Counted from the first letter of the stretch, positions 38,676 to 49,112 are shown. The stretch is 64,000 bases of DNA from Candidatus Choladousia intestinavium (GCA_018712785.1 DVGK01000043.1:1-64000), one strand, 5' to 3'. Notes: a model not told the origin generated them from the sequence alone. Program-made: numbers and translations.

Positions 38676-39923
38676 TCACCTCTCCCAGACCTCTATGCCA
38701 TTCCTTATCCTTCGGAGGCCTTTGACAAAAATAGAAGCAAGGGCAGACATCAGAATGACTCCGGCTCCGATCAGAAAAACCTCCTGAACCAGCCAGACGA
38801 TTTCTTCCATGGACTGCTGAATCCCCTCCCGCATCACGGATACCATCATGCGGTAGAGATCCCCTCCCGGAATCAGCGGAATCAGCAGCGGAACCTCAAT
38901 CACCAGCACAGGGGTCTTTAGCCTCCTGGCCGCGATCTCTCCCACAGCGGCAGCGGCGAGAACGGCGAAAAACAGTCCCGACAATGTATGCCCCCAGCTC
39001 TGCATGAAAAGGAAAATCCCCCAGGACACAGCCCCTCCGCAGCCGATCAGCAAGAGCCTTTTCCCGCCAAGCTGGAACATCATGGCAAATCCCACGGCTC
39101 CTGCTCCCGCCGTAAGAATCTGCAGAATCATCCTGACCCAGACGGCTCTGGCCTGCTGTGTTTCTACGCTGAATCCGAAAAGCGTCATTACAAAGATAAA
39201 GCCTGCCGCAATGGCCACGGTCCGCAGAAGGGATTCGCACACCCGTAGAAGTCCTGTCATCGTGTCTCCGTTCAGCATGTCGCGGATGGAATTTGTAAAG
39301 ACCAGTCCAGGAATCAAAAGCATAATATTCCCCATAATCACCGCGTCCGCCATAAAGTAGACGCCTGACTTCCGCAGAAGGCAGAGAAGCAGGCTTCCTG
39401 CCCCTGAACAGAAGGCATACCGCAGGATCCCGTTCTCCAGAAGATGCTCCAGAAAGTACAGGAGGAAGTAAAGGCAGATACCCACACCTCCCGCCACGGC
39501 CGCTTCCCTGGCGCCTCCGCCGTAAAATACGGAAAAGACAGCCGCGATTCCTCCATACAAAAGAGCCATGCTCCTGTGGGAACGCACCTTCAGTTCCTGG
39601 ATTTCCCGTATTTTTTTCTCCAGCGCTTCCGGCTCAAGGGGATCCGCGCAGACCTCCCTTGCCAGCTGATTCATCCGGTCCACCCGCTGCAGGTTTGTAT
39701 CATATTCCCTGACTCTGCGGGTCTGTGTCAGGATCCTGTTGTCCCGGGTTGTAACAGTAAGAAACATAAAAGAGCTGATCGCAAACGCCTCGATCTGCAA
39801 AAACCCGTATGCTCTGCACATACGGGTCATCGTGTCCTCTACTCGGTTAATTTCACCGCCGGACTTTAAAATCAGCTCCCCGGCATCCAAAATGCACTTC
39901 AAAAGCTTATTGTCCCTGTCCAT
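38676..39923 (-). CDS. ThrE-type threonine/serine exporter (two domains fused)
   Basis: ILKSGGEINRVEDTMTRMCRAYGF; polytopic membrane topology. Confidence 0.88.
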   Translation of the reverse strand: MDRDNKLLKCILDAGELILKSGGEINRVEDTMTRMCRAYGFLQIEAFAISSFMFLTVTTRDNRILTQTRRVREYDTNLQRVDRMNQLAREVCADPLEPEALEKKIREIQELKVRSHRSMALLYGGIAAVFSVFYGGGAREAAVAGGVGICLYFLLYFLEHLLENGILRYAFCSGAGSLLLCLLRKSGVYFMADAVIMGNIMLLIPGLVFTNSIRDMLNGDTMTGLLRVCESLLRTVAIAAGFIFVMTLFGFSVETQQARAVWVRMILQILTAGAGAVGFAMMFQLGGKRLLLIGCGGAVSWGIFLFMQSWGHTLSGLFFAVLAAAAVGEIAARRLKTPVLVIEVPLLIPLIPGGDLYRMMVSVMREGIQQSMEEIVWLVQEVFLIGAGVILMSALASIFVKGLRRIRNGIEVWER

Positions 39924-40209
39924 GGATTCTACCTGTCTCCTTCTTGCAGCAAATAGGAAGACGCATCCTCTCTACCAGCTTCTCCTTCTGGCTTCGGTCC
40001 ATCTTCTTTATAGCCGCTTCTCTTCGCATGGCCTCTGTCCTGTCGTCAAAAACCTCATAATACACCAGCTTCACCGGGCGGCGGCTTCTGGTATACTTGG
40101 CGCCCCGGCCGCTGTTATGGACGCGCACTCTCTTCTCCAGGCTGTTGGTCCATCCTGTATAATACGTTCCGTCCGAGCACTGGACAATATACGTGTAGCT
40201 TACTTCCAT
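39907..40209 (-). CDS. GIY-YIG nuclease family protein (YhbQ/UPF0213-like)
   Basis: MEVSYTYIVQCSDGTYYTGWTNSLEKRVRVHNSGRGAKYTRSRRPVKLVYYE. Confidence 0.92.
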   Translation of the reverse strand: MEVSYTYIVQCSDGTYYTGWTNSLEKRVRVHNSGRGAKYTRSRRPVKLVYYEVFDDRTEAMRREAAIKKMDRSQKEKLVERMRLPICCKKETGRIHGQGQ

Positions 40210-40469
40210 GAGAACCCTCTCACAATATGTAAAGGGATGGCTCGCCATCCCCTGGATTTATTTAAAGCAGCCGGAAAACCGTATTCTGCTAAAACCAAAA
40301 ACATTTTTGTAAATGAGTCCGGCTGCGGAACTTATACTCAGATGAGAGTCTGCCTTCCAGTCCTTGAGGACCGGGAAAACTCCCTCCTACATATAAGCGC
40401 AAAATCATTTTTGAACTGCTTCTGTTCTATTATACGCTGTTTTCTTATTTTCGTGAAAGCATCTGTTTT

Positions 40470-41405
40470 TTATTCTTCAAAATACAGCACCGGATCCACT
40501 GCCTCATCCTGGTGGGTCATTTTAAAGTAGAGGTTGCTTCCCTCTTCGCTGTAATACTTGGTAGGCTCACTGACATACCCCAGCAGATCGCCTGCCTCCA
40601 CCACATCTCCCTGGGCAGCCGCTACATCCTTCAGCTGGCCGTAAGTAAGCTTGTATCCATTCCCGATGTTCAGAACGAGGGTCGTCCCCGTCTCCTCATC
40701 TGTCCCTATGGACTCCACGATACCCCGGGCAGATGCCAGCACTTTGTTTCCCGCTTCGCTGGAGATAATCAGCGCCGGATTATATTTGTACTGGTTCAAT
40801 GTGTCAAAGTAGACACTGCCGTCCATACTGTAGTCGATCAGTATGGTGCCGGCCGCGGGCCAGAGCAGCGAAGCGCTCTCGTCAAAAGCGATTCCCTGAT
40901 CCAAAAGTGCCTGTTCAGAGATCACCTGGCCGGATGAAGCTTCCTGGGAAGCTTCCTGGGAAGCCTCCGGATCTTCAGACACCTGAAGCTCTTCCGTCTG
41001 CGTCTCCCCCGTCTTTTCCTGAATAGCAGCCGTATCCTCTGCCGCGTCTTCACCGGTCTGTACAGGCTCCTGGATGGCCGCCGCTTCCTGCTCTTCCATC
41101 ACTTTTTCTGACGTCCCTTCTTCCGGCGCCGCTTCTCCGGCTGCGGAAACTTCTGCCTCCTCCGGAGTCTCTTCTTCTGTAAGATCTGTTACAGTGTCGT
41201 TGACAGAAGCCAGCTCCTCAGGCGTCATCTCCGTCTCAAGATAAGCCGTCTGCTCATATTCCGTCTCCGGCTCAGAATCTTCTCTCCTCTGAGACCTGTC
41301 TACCGCCACAATGCTTCCCAACACAAGTACCCCGGCCAGGCACAGCCCAAAAGTCCACATTCTGCCGCGCCCGTTCCATAAATTTCTGAATCCTCTCTTA
41401 TCCAT
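40470..41405 (-). CDS. M23/LytM-fold membrane protein with degenerate active site
   Basis: N-terminal TM, Glu/Ala-rich linker and C-terminal LytM-like fold lacking the usual His/Asp zinc ligands. Confidence 0.75.
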   Translation of the reverse strand: MDKRGFRNLWNGRGRMWTFGLCLAGVLVLGSIVAVDRSQRREDSEPETEYEQTAYLETEMTPEELASVNDTVTDLTEEETPEEAEVSAAGEAAPEEGTSEKVMEEQEAAAIQEPVQTGEDAAEDTAAIQEKTGETQTEELQVSEDPEASQEASQEASSGQVISEQALLDQGIAFDESASLLWPAAGTILIDYSMDGSVYFDTLNQYKYNPALIISSEAGNKVLASARGIVESIGTDEETGTTLVLNIGNGYKLTYGQLKDVAAAQGDVVEAGDLLGYVSEPTKYYSEEGSNLYFKMTHQDEAVDPVLYFEE

Positions 41406-41527
41406 ATCATTCACCTCGTCTTCTTTCCCGCGAGTACACATCTCGCCTGAGATTTCTCACCGGTTTAATGATAGGATTACCAGAAAAGCCAGGGTTATAC
41501 AGCTGCTTTTTATTTTCTTATAAGGTT

Positions 41528-44020
41528 TTACACCTCAAAGCTGGAGGGATCCACCGTAATCTTCACCTTGTCCAGATGCCAGATATCATCCACATACTCC
41601 TGAATCGTACGGTCGGAAGTAAATTTGCCGCAGGAGGCCATGTTCAGCATAGCCATTCTCGCCCACCTGGACTCATCACGGTATGCCTGCTCCACCAGCT
41701 CCTGCGCTCTGGCGTATGCCTTGAAGTCAGCCAAAATGAAGTAGGTGTCGGCTCTGTCGCTGCTGTTGGTATTCAGCAGAGAATCATAGATATCCCGGAA
41801 CAGCTCGGGATTATTTCTGCAGTACTCGCCGTTGATCAGCTGCATCAGTACCCGGCGGATATCCTGGTCATTGTTAAAGTACCAGGTAGGATCATATCCT
41901 CCGTTGTTTTCAAAGTCAATGACCTGCTCCGCGCTGAGTCCGAAGATAAAGGCATTCTCCTGTCCCACTTCTTCTACGATTTCCACATTTGCCCCATCCA
42001 TGGTTCCCAGGGTGGGAGCGCCGTTTAACATAAACTTCATGTTTCCGGTTCCGGAAGCCTCTTTACTTGCAGTAGAGATCTGCTCTGAAACATCGGCCGC
42101 CGCGAAGATCAGCTCCGCGTTGGAAACCCGGTAATCTTCTATAAATACCACCTTCAGCTTGCCCTTAATGGACGGATCATTGTTGATCACATCGGCAACA
42201 CTGTTGATCAGCTTAATGGTCAGCTTCGCGCGGCGATAACCGGCCGCTGCCTTGGCTCCGAAGATAAAGGTTCTGGGATAGAAATCCATCTCCGGATGAT
42301 CCTTGATCTTGTTGTACAGATACATGACATGCAGGATATTCAGCAGCTGCCTCTTGTACTCATGGAGCCTCTTTACCTGTACGTCAAAGATGGATCTGGG
42401 ATCCACATCGATTCCGTTGTGCTCTTTAATATATTTTGCCAGACGGATCTTATTCTGATATTTAATATTCATAAACTCCTGCTGGGCTTTTTTGTCATCC
42501 ACATAGAGCTTCATTTTGCTGATCTGAGGAAGATCTGTAATCCACTCATCGCCGATGTGGTCGGTCACCCAGTCTGCCAGGAGGGGATTCCCGTGAAGCA
42601 GGAAACGCCTCTGGGTGATGCCGTTTGTTTTATTATTAAACTTCCAGGGCATCATCTCATAGAAATCTCTCAGCTCCTGCTTTTCCAGGATCTCTGTGTG
42701 AAGCCTTGCCACGCCGTTGACAGAATAGCCCGCCGCAATAGCCAGATGAGCCATTTTCACCTGTCCATCGTATATAATGGCCATCTTGCGGATCTTTTCC
42801 TGATTGCCCGGATATTTCTTCTGGATTTCCTCTACAAATCTGCGGTTAATTTCCTCCACGATCTGATATACGCGGGGGAGAAGCCGTGAAAACAGCTCGA
42901 TGGGCCATTTTTCCAGGGCCTCAGCCATGATGGTATGGTTTGTGTAAGCGCAAGTCTTTGTCGTTACCTCCCAGGCTTCATCCCATTCCAGTCCTTCCTC
43001 GTCCACCAGGATACGCATCAGCTCTGCAACTGCTACGGTAGGATGGGTATCATTCAGCTGGAAGGTAGCCTTCTCGTAGAATTTACGGATATCGCTGTGG
43101 TTCTTCTTATATTTCGCGATCGCCGCCTGAACGCTGGCGGAAATGAAGAAATACTGCTGCTTCAGACGCAGTTCTTTTCCCGCGTAGTGATTATCGTTGG
43201 GATACAGAACATCCACAATGTTCTTCGCCAGGTTCTCCTGCTCCACAGCCTTCTGGTAATCCCCCTTGTCAAAGGAATCCAGCTGGAAGTCGTTGATCGC
43301 CTCAGCATCCCATACTCTCAGAGTATTTACGACATTGTTGTTGTACCCCAGAATCGGAATATCAAAGGGAACCGCTCTCACGGACTGGTAGCCCTCCTGG
43401 ATAAAGTGGGTTCTCTTTGTCCTCTCATCGTATTCTACCCGGACATACCCGCCGAATTTTACAATCTTAGCGTATTCCGGGCGGCGAAGTTCAAAGGGAT
43501 TGCCGTCCTTAAGCCAGTTATCCGGCACTTCCACCTGATAGCCGTCCTGGATTTTCTGTTTAAACATACCGTAGCGGTAGCGGATGCCGCAGCCGTATGC
43601 CGCGTATCCCAGCGTAGCCAGAGAATCCAGGAAACAGGCTGCCAGACGTCCCAGTCCGCCGTTGCCCAGGGCTGCGTCCGGTTCCTGATCCTCAATCACA
43701 TTCAGATCCAGCCCCATCTCATCCAGAGCTTCTTTTACTTCTTTATAAGCAGTAAGGTTAATCAGATTATTTCCCAGAGCGCGTCCCATCAGAAACTCCA
43801 TGGACATATAGTAAACCATTTTGGGGTCATCGATCTCATACTGTTTCTGGGTAGCCAGCCAGTTGTCGATAATCACGTCTTTTACCGCATAGGAAACCGC
43901 CTGGAAGATCTGCTGCTGATCTGCCTCCTTCAGGGTTTTCCTGTACAGTGTCTTTACATTTTCCTTGACCCGTTCTTTGAATACTTCTTTGTTCAATAAT
44001 TTGTTCATAATCTCCTCCAT
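41528..44020 (-). CDS. glgP: Glycogen/starch/maltodextrin phosphorylase
   Basis: MEFLMGRALGNNLINL; PLP motif EASGTGNMKFMLNGAPTLGTMDGANVEI. Confidence 0.96.
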   Translation of the reverse strand: MEEIMNKLLNKEVFKERVKENVKTLYRKTLKEADQQQIFQAVSYAVKDVIIDNWLATQKQYEIDDPKMVYYMSMEFLMGRALGNNLINLTAYKEVKEALDEMGLDLNVIEDQEPDAALGNGGLGRLAACFLDSLATLGYAAYGCGIRYRYGMFKQKIQDGYQVEVPDNWLKDGNPFELRRPEYAKIVKFGGYVRVEYDERTKRTHFIQEGYQSVRAVPFDIPILGYNNNVVNTLRVWDAEAINDFQLDSFDKGDYQKAVEQENLAKNIVDVLYPNDNHYAGKELRLKQQYFFISASVQAAIAKYKKNHSDIRKFYEKATFQLNDTHPTVAVAELMRILVDEEGLEWDEAWEVTTKTCAYTNHTIMAEALEKWPIELFSRLLPRVYQIVEEINRRFVEEIQKKYPGNQEKIRKMAIIYDGQVKMAHLAIAAGYSVNGVARLHTEILEKQELRDFYEMMPWKFNNKTNGITQRRFLLHGNPLLADWVTDHIGDEWITDLPQISKMKLYVDDKKAQQEFMNIKYQNKIRLAKYIKEHNGIDVDPRSIFDVQVKRLHEYKRQLLNILHVMYLYNKIKDHPEMDFYPRTFIFGAKAAAGYRRAKLTIKLINSVADVINNDPSIKGKLKVVFIEDYRVSNAELIFAAADVSEQISTASKEASGTGNMKFMLNGAPTLGTMDGANVEIVEEVGQENAFIFGLSAEQVIDFENNGGYDPTWYFNNDQDIRRVLMQLINGEYCRNNPELFRDIYDSLLNTNSSDRADTYFILADFKAYARAQELVEQAYRDESRWARMAMLNMASCGKFTSDRTIQEYVDDIWHLDKVKITVDPSSFEV

Positions 44021-44038
44021 CTTGTTTTCATGGGGCGC

Positions 44039-47000
44039 TTACTGCTTCTCAACCCCTAAAGTGACTGCTTCTCCGTTGATGCTCCATTCCTTGCTGTAGC
44101 CTGCCATCTGACCGTATAAGGCCTCTGTTCCCAGAACCTCCTTCAGGATCTCCGGCTCATGGGCCTTCAGAACTGTCTCAATTCTGGAATTTCCCGTCGT
44201 CCAGATCCGGATCTGATCCGTCACCTGGAAGCCGGCCTCCTTGCGCATGGTCTGAATTTTGCTGATCAGCTCCCGAACAAAGCCCTCCTCAATCAGCTCC
44301 TGCGTCAGGCGGGTATCCAGCACAACGGAAACCTCTCCGTTATCCTCGGAGACATATCCCTCCGTCTGGGCAGTCTCAATCAGAAGATCTTCCTCTGTGA
44401 GAACCACCTCAGTTCCATCTATATCCAGCTTTAGAGCGCCTGAGCTCTTCAGCTGAGCCATAGCTTTATTTCCATCCAGTTCAGGAAGAAGCTGACGGAT
44501 CTTTCCAAGCAGCTTTCCGTATTTCGGCCCTACGGTTCTCAGCTGCGGTTTAAAGGTATAGGAAATAAATCCGCTGACATCCTCCGTGAAGCTGACTTCT
44601 TTCACGTTCAGCTCATCCCGGATAATATCCACAAAGTATTCCGGGAGGCTGTAGGGAGCCTTCACAAACATCTGGCTGACAGGCTGACGGTTCTTGATGT
44701 TGGCCTGGTTTCTGCAGGCCCTTCCCATAACCACAATCTTCAGCACTTCATCCATATCCTTTTCCAGCTCTTTATCAATCTGAGAAGCATCTGCCTCAGG
44801 GAAATCACAAAGATGAATACTCTCCGGTGCTTCCGAATCCACGTTCCGCACCAGATTCTGATAAATCTCCTCCGTCATGAAGGGAACCATGGGAGCCGCT
44901 GCTTTACATACAGTCACCAGCGCCGTATACAAAGTCATGTACGCGTTGATCTTGTCCTGCTCCATGCCCTTTGCCCAGAAGCGCTCTCTGTTTCTTCTCA
45001 CATACCAGTTGCTCATATCATCCACAAATTCCTGGAGAGCTCTGGCTGCTTCAGGAATCCTGTATTTCCCCAGGTTATCATCCACATCCTGTACCATGGA
45101 ATTCATCTTTGACAGGAGCCACCGGTCCATAACCGGCAGTGTCTTATAATCCAGCTGATAATTCATGGGATTGAATTCATCAATATTTCCGTACAGCACG
45201 AAGAAAGCGTACGTATTCCAGAGAGTTCCCATAAACTTCCTCTGGCCCTCAATCACTGTTTTTCCCTGAAAGCGCTTGGGCAGCCAGGGCGCCCCGGCTG
45301 TGTAGAAATACCAGCGGATCGCGTCCGCTCCGTATGTCTCCAGGGCCTCAAAGGGATCCACTGCGTTCCCCTTGGATTTGCTCATCTTCTGGCCATTCTC
45401 ATCCTGTACATGTCCCATGACGATTACATTTTCAAAGGGCGCTCTGTTGAACAGCAATGTAGAGATAGCCACCAGCGAGTAGAACCATCCTCTGGTCTGG
45501 TCGACAGCCTCAGAAATAAACTGAGCCGGGAAATGCTTTTTAAAATAATCTGTATTTTCAAAAGGATAATGATACTGGGCAAAGGGCATAGCCCCGGAGT
45601 CAAACCAGCAGTCAATTACCTCCGGCACCCGGCGCATCTTCTTTCCGCATTTTGGACAGCGGATGGTCACGGCGTCGATGTAGGGACGATGCAGTTCAAT
45701 TTTCTCCGGACAGTCCTCAGACATCTCTTTCAGCTCCGCGATACTTCCCACAGAGTGCATATGGCCGCATTCGCATTCCCAGATATTCAGCGGCGTTCCC
45801 CAGTAACGGTTTCTGGAGATTCCCCAGTCCTGTACATTTTCCAGCCAGTCTCCGAATCTGCCCTTGCCGATGCTCTCTGGTATCCAGTTGATGGTGTTAT
45901 TGTTCCGGATCAGGTCCTCCTTCACCGCAGTCATCTTAATGAACCAGGATTCTCTTGCGTAATAGATCAGAGGCGTATCACAGCGCCAGCAGTGAGGATA
46001 GCTGTGCTCAAATTTAGGCGCCGCGAACAGCAGCCCCCTCTTGTCCAGATCTTCCAGAATCATAGGATCCGCTTTTTTGCAGAAAACGCCGGCCCATGGA
46101 GTCTCCTCTGTCATCTCACCTTTCCCGTTCACCAGCTGAACGAAGGGAAGATCGTATCTCCTGCCCACTTTACTGTCGTCTTCACCGAAGGCAGGCGCGA
46201 TGTGTACGATGCCCGTACCTTCTGTAAGGGTTACGTACGTATCGCAGACAACATAGTATGCCTTCTTGTTTACCCTTGCGTACGGGAAAAGGGGCTCGTA
46301 TTCCTTATACTCCAGTTCTTTCCCTTTGCAGCTCTCCAGTACCTGGTAAGTGCCTTCACCCAGAACAGAATCACAGAGAGCCTCCGCCAGATAATAAACC
46401 TGACCGTTTTCATTCATTTTTACTTTAACGTAAGTTTCCTCCGGATGCACGCACAGCGCCACATTGGAGGGAAGAGTCCAGGGCGTGGTCGTCCAGGCAA
46501 GAATAAAGGCGTCTTCCCCTTTTGCCCTGAATTTGGCCACCGCAGAGCGCTCCTTGATCTCTTTATACCCCTGGGCGACCTCATGGCTGGAGAGAGGGGT
46601 CCCGCATCTGGGGCAGTAGGGAACTACCTTATACCCTTTATACAGAAGCCCTTTTTCCCAGATCTGTTTCAGCGCCCACCACTCGGACTCAATATAATCA
46701 TTATGGTAGGTTACATAGGGATGATCCATATCAGCCCAAAAGCCCACGGTATTGGAAAAATCCTCCCACATCCCCTTGTACTTCCACACACTCTCTTTAC
46801 AGTGTTCAATAAAAGGCTCCAGCCCGTACTCCTCAATCTGTTCTTTTCCGTCCAGCCCCAGCGTCCGCTCCACTTCCAGCTCCACCGGAAGTCCGTGGGT
46901 ATCCCAACCGGCCTTTCTTGGCACCATCTTGCCCTTCATAGTCTGATAACGCGGAATCATATCTTTAATGGCCCGTGTTTCCACATGGCCGATATGGGGC

Positions 47001-47158
47001 TTTCCATTTGCTGTAGGCGGCCCGTCATAGAAGGTATACGTTTCGCATCCTTCCCGGTTCTCCATACTCTTCTCAAAAATTTTATGCTCCTTCCAGAACT
47101 TTTCTGTCTGTTTTTCACGTTCAACAAAGTTCAGATCCGTGGATACTTTATCGTACAT
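44039..47158 (-). CDS. ileS: Isoleucyl-tRNA synthetase
   Basis: GPPTANGKPHIGHVETRAIKD; KMSKSKGNAVDPFE; 1039 aa. Confidence 0.97.
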   Translation of the reverse strand: MYDKVSTDLNFVEREKQTEKFWKEHKIFEKSMENREGCETYTFYDGPPTANGKPHIGHVETRAIKDMIPRYQTMKGKMVPRKAGWDTHGLPVELEVERTLGLDGKEQIEEYGLEPFIEHCKESVWKYKGMWEDFSNTVGFWADMDHPYVTYHNDYIESEWWALKQIWEKGLLYKGYKVVPYCPRCGTPLSSHEVAQGYKEIKERSAVAKFRAKGEDAFILAWTTTPWTLPSNVALCVHPEETYVKVKMNENGQVYYLAEALCDSVLGEGTYQVLESCKGKELEYKEYEPLFPYARVNKKAYYVVCDTYVTLTEGTGIVHIAPAFGEDDSKVGRRYDLPFVQLVNGKGEMTEETPWAGVFCKKADPMILEDLDKRGLLFAAPKFEHSYPHCWRCDTPLIYYARESWFIKMTAVKEDLIRNNNTINWIPESIGKGRFGDWLENVQDWGISRNRYWGTPLNIWECECGHMHSVGSIAELKEMSEDCPEKIELHRPYIDAVTIRCPKCGKKMRRVPEVIDCWFDSGAMPFAQYHYPFENTDYFKKHFPAQFISEAVDQTRGWFYSLVAISTLLFNRAPFENVIVMGHVQDENGQKMSKSKGNAVDPFEALETYGADAIRWYFYTAGAPWLPKRFQGKTVIEGQRKFMGTLWNTYAFFVLYGNIDEFNPMNYQLDYKTLPVMDRWLLSKMNSMVQDVDDNLGKYRIPEAARALQEFVDDMSNWYVRRNRERFWAKGMEQDKINAYMTLYTALVTVCKAAAPMVPFMTEEIYQNLVRNVDSEAPESIHLCDFPEADASQIDKELEKDMDEVLKIVVMGRACRNQANIKNRQPVSQMFVKAPYSLPEYFVDIIRDELNVKEVSFTEDVSGFISYTFKPQLRTVGPKYGKLLGKIRQLLPELDGNKAMAQLKSSGALKLDIDGTEVVLTEEDLLIETAQTEGYVSEDNGEVSVVLDTRLTQELIEEGFVRELISKIQTMRKEAGFQVTDQIRIWTTGNSRIETVLKAHEPEILKEVLGTEALYGQMAGYSKEWSINGEAVTLGVEKQ

Positions 47159-47267
47159 GATATGTGCCTCCTTAACTATATCGGTAACTCAGAAAAATGA
47201 AAGAGAGTAACAGCTCGGCACAGCCGGACTGCTACGAGAGTGAATACTATATACAACACATTCAATA

Positions 47268-47297
47268 ATTATAGCTTACCTTATTCTTTATTGTCAA
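47268..47297 (-). promoter_or_regulatory. Putative sigma-A promoter of ileS
   Basis: Minus strand TTGACA - 18 bp - TATAAT, about 110 nt upstream of the ATG. Confidence 0.7.
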
Positions 47298-47369
47298 TTT
47301 CTGAAAGGAGGGAATTTAAAAAAAGTTGTCCGTTTTTTTCTAAAACCTTGATGAATTCCCCATTTTTCG

Positions 47370-47398
47370 TTGCTTTTTTTAATGAAATCATCTATACT
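47370..47398 (+). promoter_or_regulatory. Putative promoter of the YesL-like gene
   Basis: TTGCTT - 17 bp - TATACT. Confidence 0.4.
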
Positions 47399-47503
47399 GT
47401 ACAATAAAGCTGAAAATCCTTTCCGCTCCTGACGCAGAGTCTTCAGCCGAAGGATTCTCGTTTTTGACTTTATGAAATTTTCCGAAAGCGAGTGTTTTGA
47501 AAG

Positions 47504-48211
47504 ATGAGAAAGTTTTTTGACATGGATAATCCCTTTTTCCGCACTTTGGGAAAGCTGGCGGATCTTATGATTTTAAATGTGCTTTTTATCCTCTGCAGCA
47601 TTCCCATTGTCACCATCGGAGCCTCCCTCACGGGCATGTATTATGTAACCTTAAAGATTGCCGAAAACGAAGAAGGGTATATTGCCAGAAGCTTCTTCAA
47701 ATCTTTTAAACAGAATTTCCGCCAGGCAACAGTCATCTGGCTGATCGCCCTCGGCCTTGGCATCGTATTCGGCCTGGATTTCTATATTCTCTCAGCCGCC
47801 GAAGGCACTCTGTTTGACATCGTGAAGATGGCCATTACGGCGACGCTGATTCTGTATCTGATTACATTAATTTATGTATTTCCGACTCTCGCCAGATTTT
47901 ATAATACCATCCGGGGAACCATCCGGAACGCTTTCCTTATGTCGGTGGCAAATTTACCCAGAACCTTCCTGGCTCTGGTGATTACCGTCGGTTCTGTACT
48001 GATAACCTTTCTGAACGGCTATACCCTGGTTTACGGGCTTTTGATCTGGATTCTGGCCGGTTTTTCTTTGGTTGCTTATGCGAATTCTTTTCTGATTAAA
48101 AAGATTTTCGCAAAATACTCGCCTCAGGAGCCGGAAACCGACCCGGACGCCTGGGACGCGGACGCTTCCGCCGCCGAAAGCCTGGAAGACCAGTCCGGAA
48201 ACGCGCAGTAA
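47504..48211 (+). CDS. YesL/DUF624 family membrane protein
   Basis: MRKFFDMDNPFFRTLGKLADLMILNVLFILCSIPIVTIGASLTGMYYVTLKI. Confidence 0.9.
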   Translation: MRKFFDMDNPFFRTLGKLADLMILNVLFILCSIPIVTIGASLTGMYYVTLKIAENEEGYIARSFFKSFKQNFRQATVIWLIALGLGIVFGLDFYILSAAEGTLFDIVKMAITATLILYLITLIYVFPTLARFYNTIRGTIRNAFLMSVANLPRTFLALVITVGSVLITFLNGYTLVYGLLIWILAGFSLVAYANSFLIKKIFAKYSPQEPETDPDAWDADASAAESLEDQSGNAQ

Positions 48212-48308
48212 TCTGCCGGCCGCGAAAGACATCGGGTCCGCGGAAGCAAAAAGTATTCAATACAAAAATTATTCAATACAGATAGGTATTCCCAATTTTA
48301 CATCTGAT

Positions 48309-48368
48309 ATGCTCCCTTTCATGCAGCAGGCTTTCATTCCTCGCTTGCCTGCGGCCGCTGGGGAGCAT
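48309..48368. repeat. 60-nt hairpin downstream of the YesL-like gene
   Basis: ATGCTCCC/GGGAGCAT outer stem and GCAGCAGGC/GCCTGCGGC inner stem. Confidence 0.5.
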
Positions 48369-48548
48369 TTCTGCTTTAGAGGTATTTTCATTTTATCTAT
48401 TGAGTTTTGCCTGCCGTCTCTCTGTCGCCCACAAAATATCCTGATCAGATGCTTTATATTTTATTTATTTAATATTTAGCCGAAAGCACTGTACGTTTCA
48501 ATCGTTATGTGATATAATACAAATATTAAAGTGAAAGGAGGGAAGCAT

Positions 48549-49112
48549 ATGACCATCAACGAAAAACTAGATCTGATTCTGGAAAATATTGGAATTCTGG
48601 GGAAGCGCACAGATCAGCTCGGAGACCGTTTGGTTCAACTTGAAAACCGTTTGGGGCAGCTTGAAGACCGCATAATTCTGCTCGAAAAGCGCATGGTTCA
48701 GCTCGAAGACCGCATGGTTCAGCTCGGAGACCGCATGGTTCAGCTCGGAGACCGCATGGTTCAGCTCGGAAACCGCATGGTTCAGCTCGAAGACCGCATG
48801 GTTCAGCTCGAAGACCGCATGGTTCAGCTCGAAGACCGCATGGTTCAGCTTGGAGACCGTATGGGTCGGCTGGAAGAACGCATGGATCAGTCGGAAGACC
48901 GCATAAACACTCTGGCCGATATGATAGCTAAAAATCATCAGCTGCTGGAAGAGTTTTATGTAAGGCAAAAAGAATTTAATACAGATCTGCTCGACCGGTT
49001 TGCCATTATTGATGGCAAACTGGAAATGCAGGGAAATCAGATCGCCCGAAACGCGTCTATCATCAAGGCATATTATCCGCCGGGCACTTCACCTCTTGCC
49101 GAACCGGCATAG
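48549..49112 (+). CDS. Heptad-repeat coiled-coil protein
   Basis: ATG at 48549 after GAAAGGAGGGAA; about 14 consecutive 7-aa units (e.g. MVQLEDR). Confidence 0.8.
   Translation: MTINEKLDLILENIGILGKRTDQLGDRLVQLENRLGQLEDRIILLEKRMVQLEDRMVQLGDRMVQLGDRMVQLGNRMVQLEDRMVQLEDRMVQLEDRMVQLGDRMGRLEERMDQSEDRINTLADMIAKNHQLLEEFYVRQKEFNTDLLDRFAIIDGKLEMQGNQIARNASIIKAYYPPGTSPLAEPA
48693..48860 (+). repeat. Eight near-identical 21-bp tandem repeats
   Basis: ATGGTTCAGCTCGAAGACCGC repeated eight times with few substitutions. Confidence 0.95.

Noticed and set aside
45410-47200. 596-aa plus-strand ORF opposite ileS
   Set aside because: Fully antisense to a well-supported ileS; translation is Arg/His/Pro/Leu-rich with no recognisable domain. 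Shadow ORF.
48693-48860. Possible CRISPR array
   Set aside because: Contiguous 21-bp repeats without spacers, inside a coding frame.
48567-48968. Minus-strand repeat ORF (ELNHAVFELNHAV...)
   Set aside because: Product of the 21-bp repeats being open in several frames; the plus-strand frame has the RBS and unique end caps.
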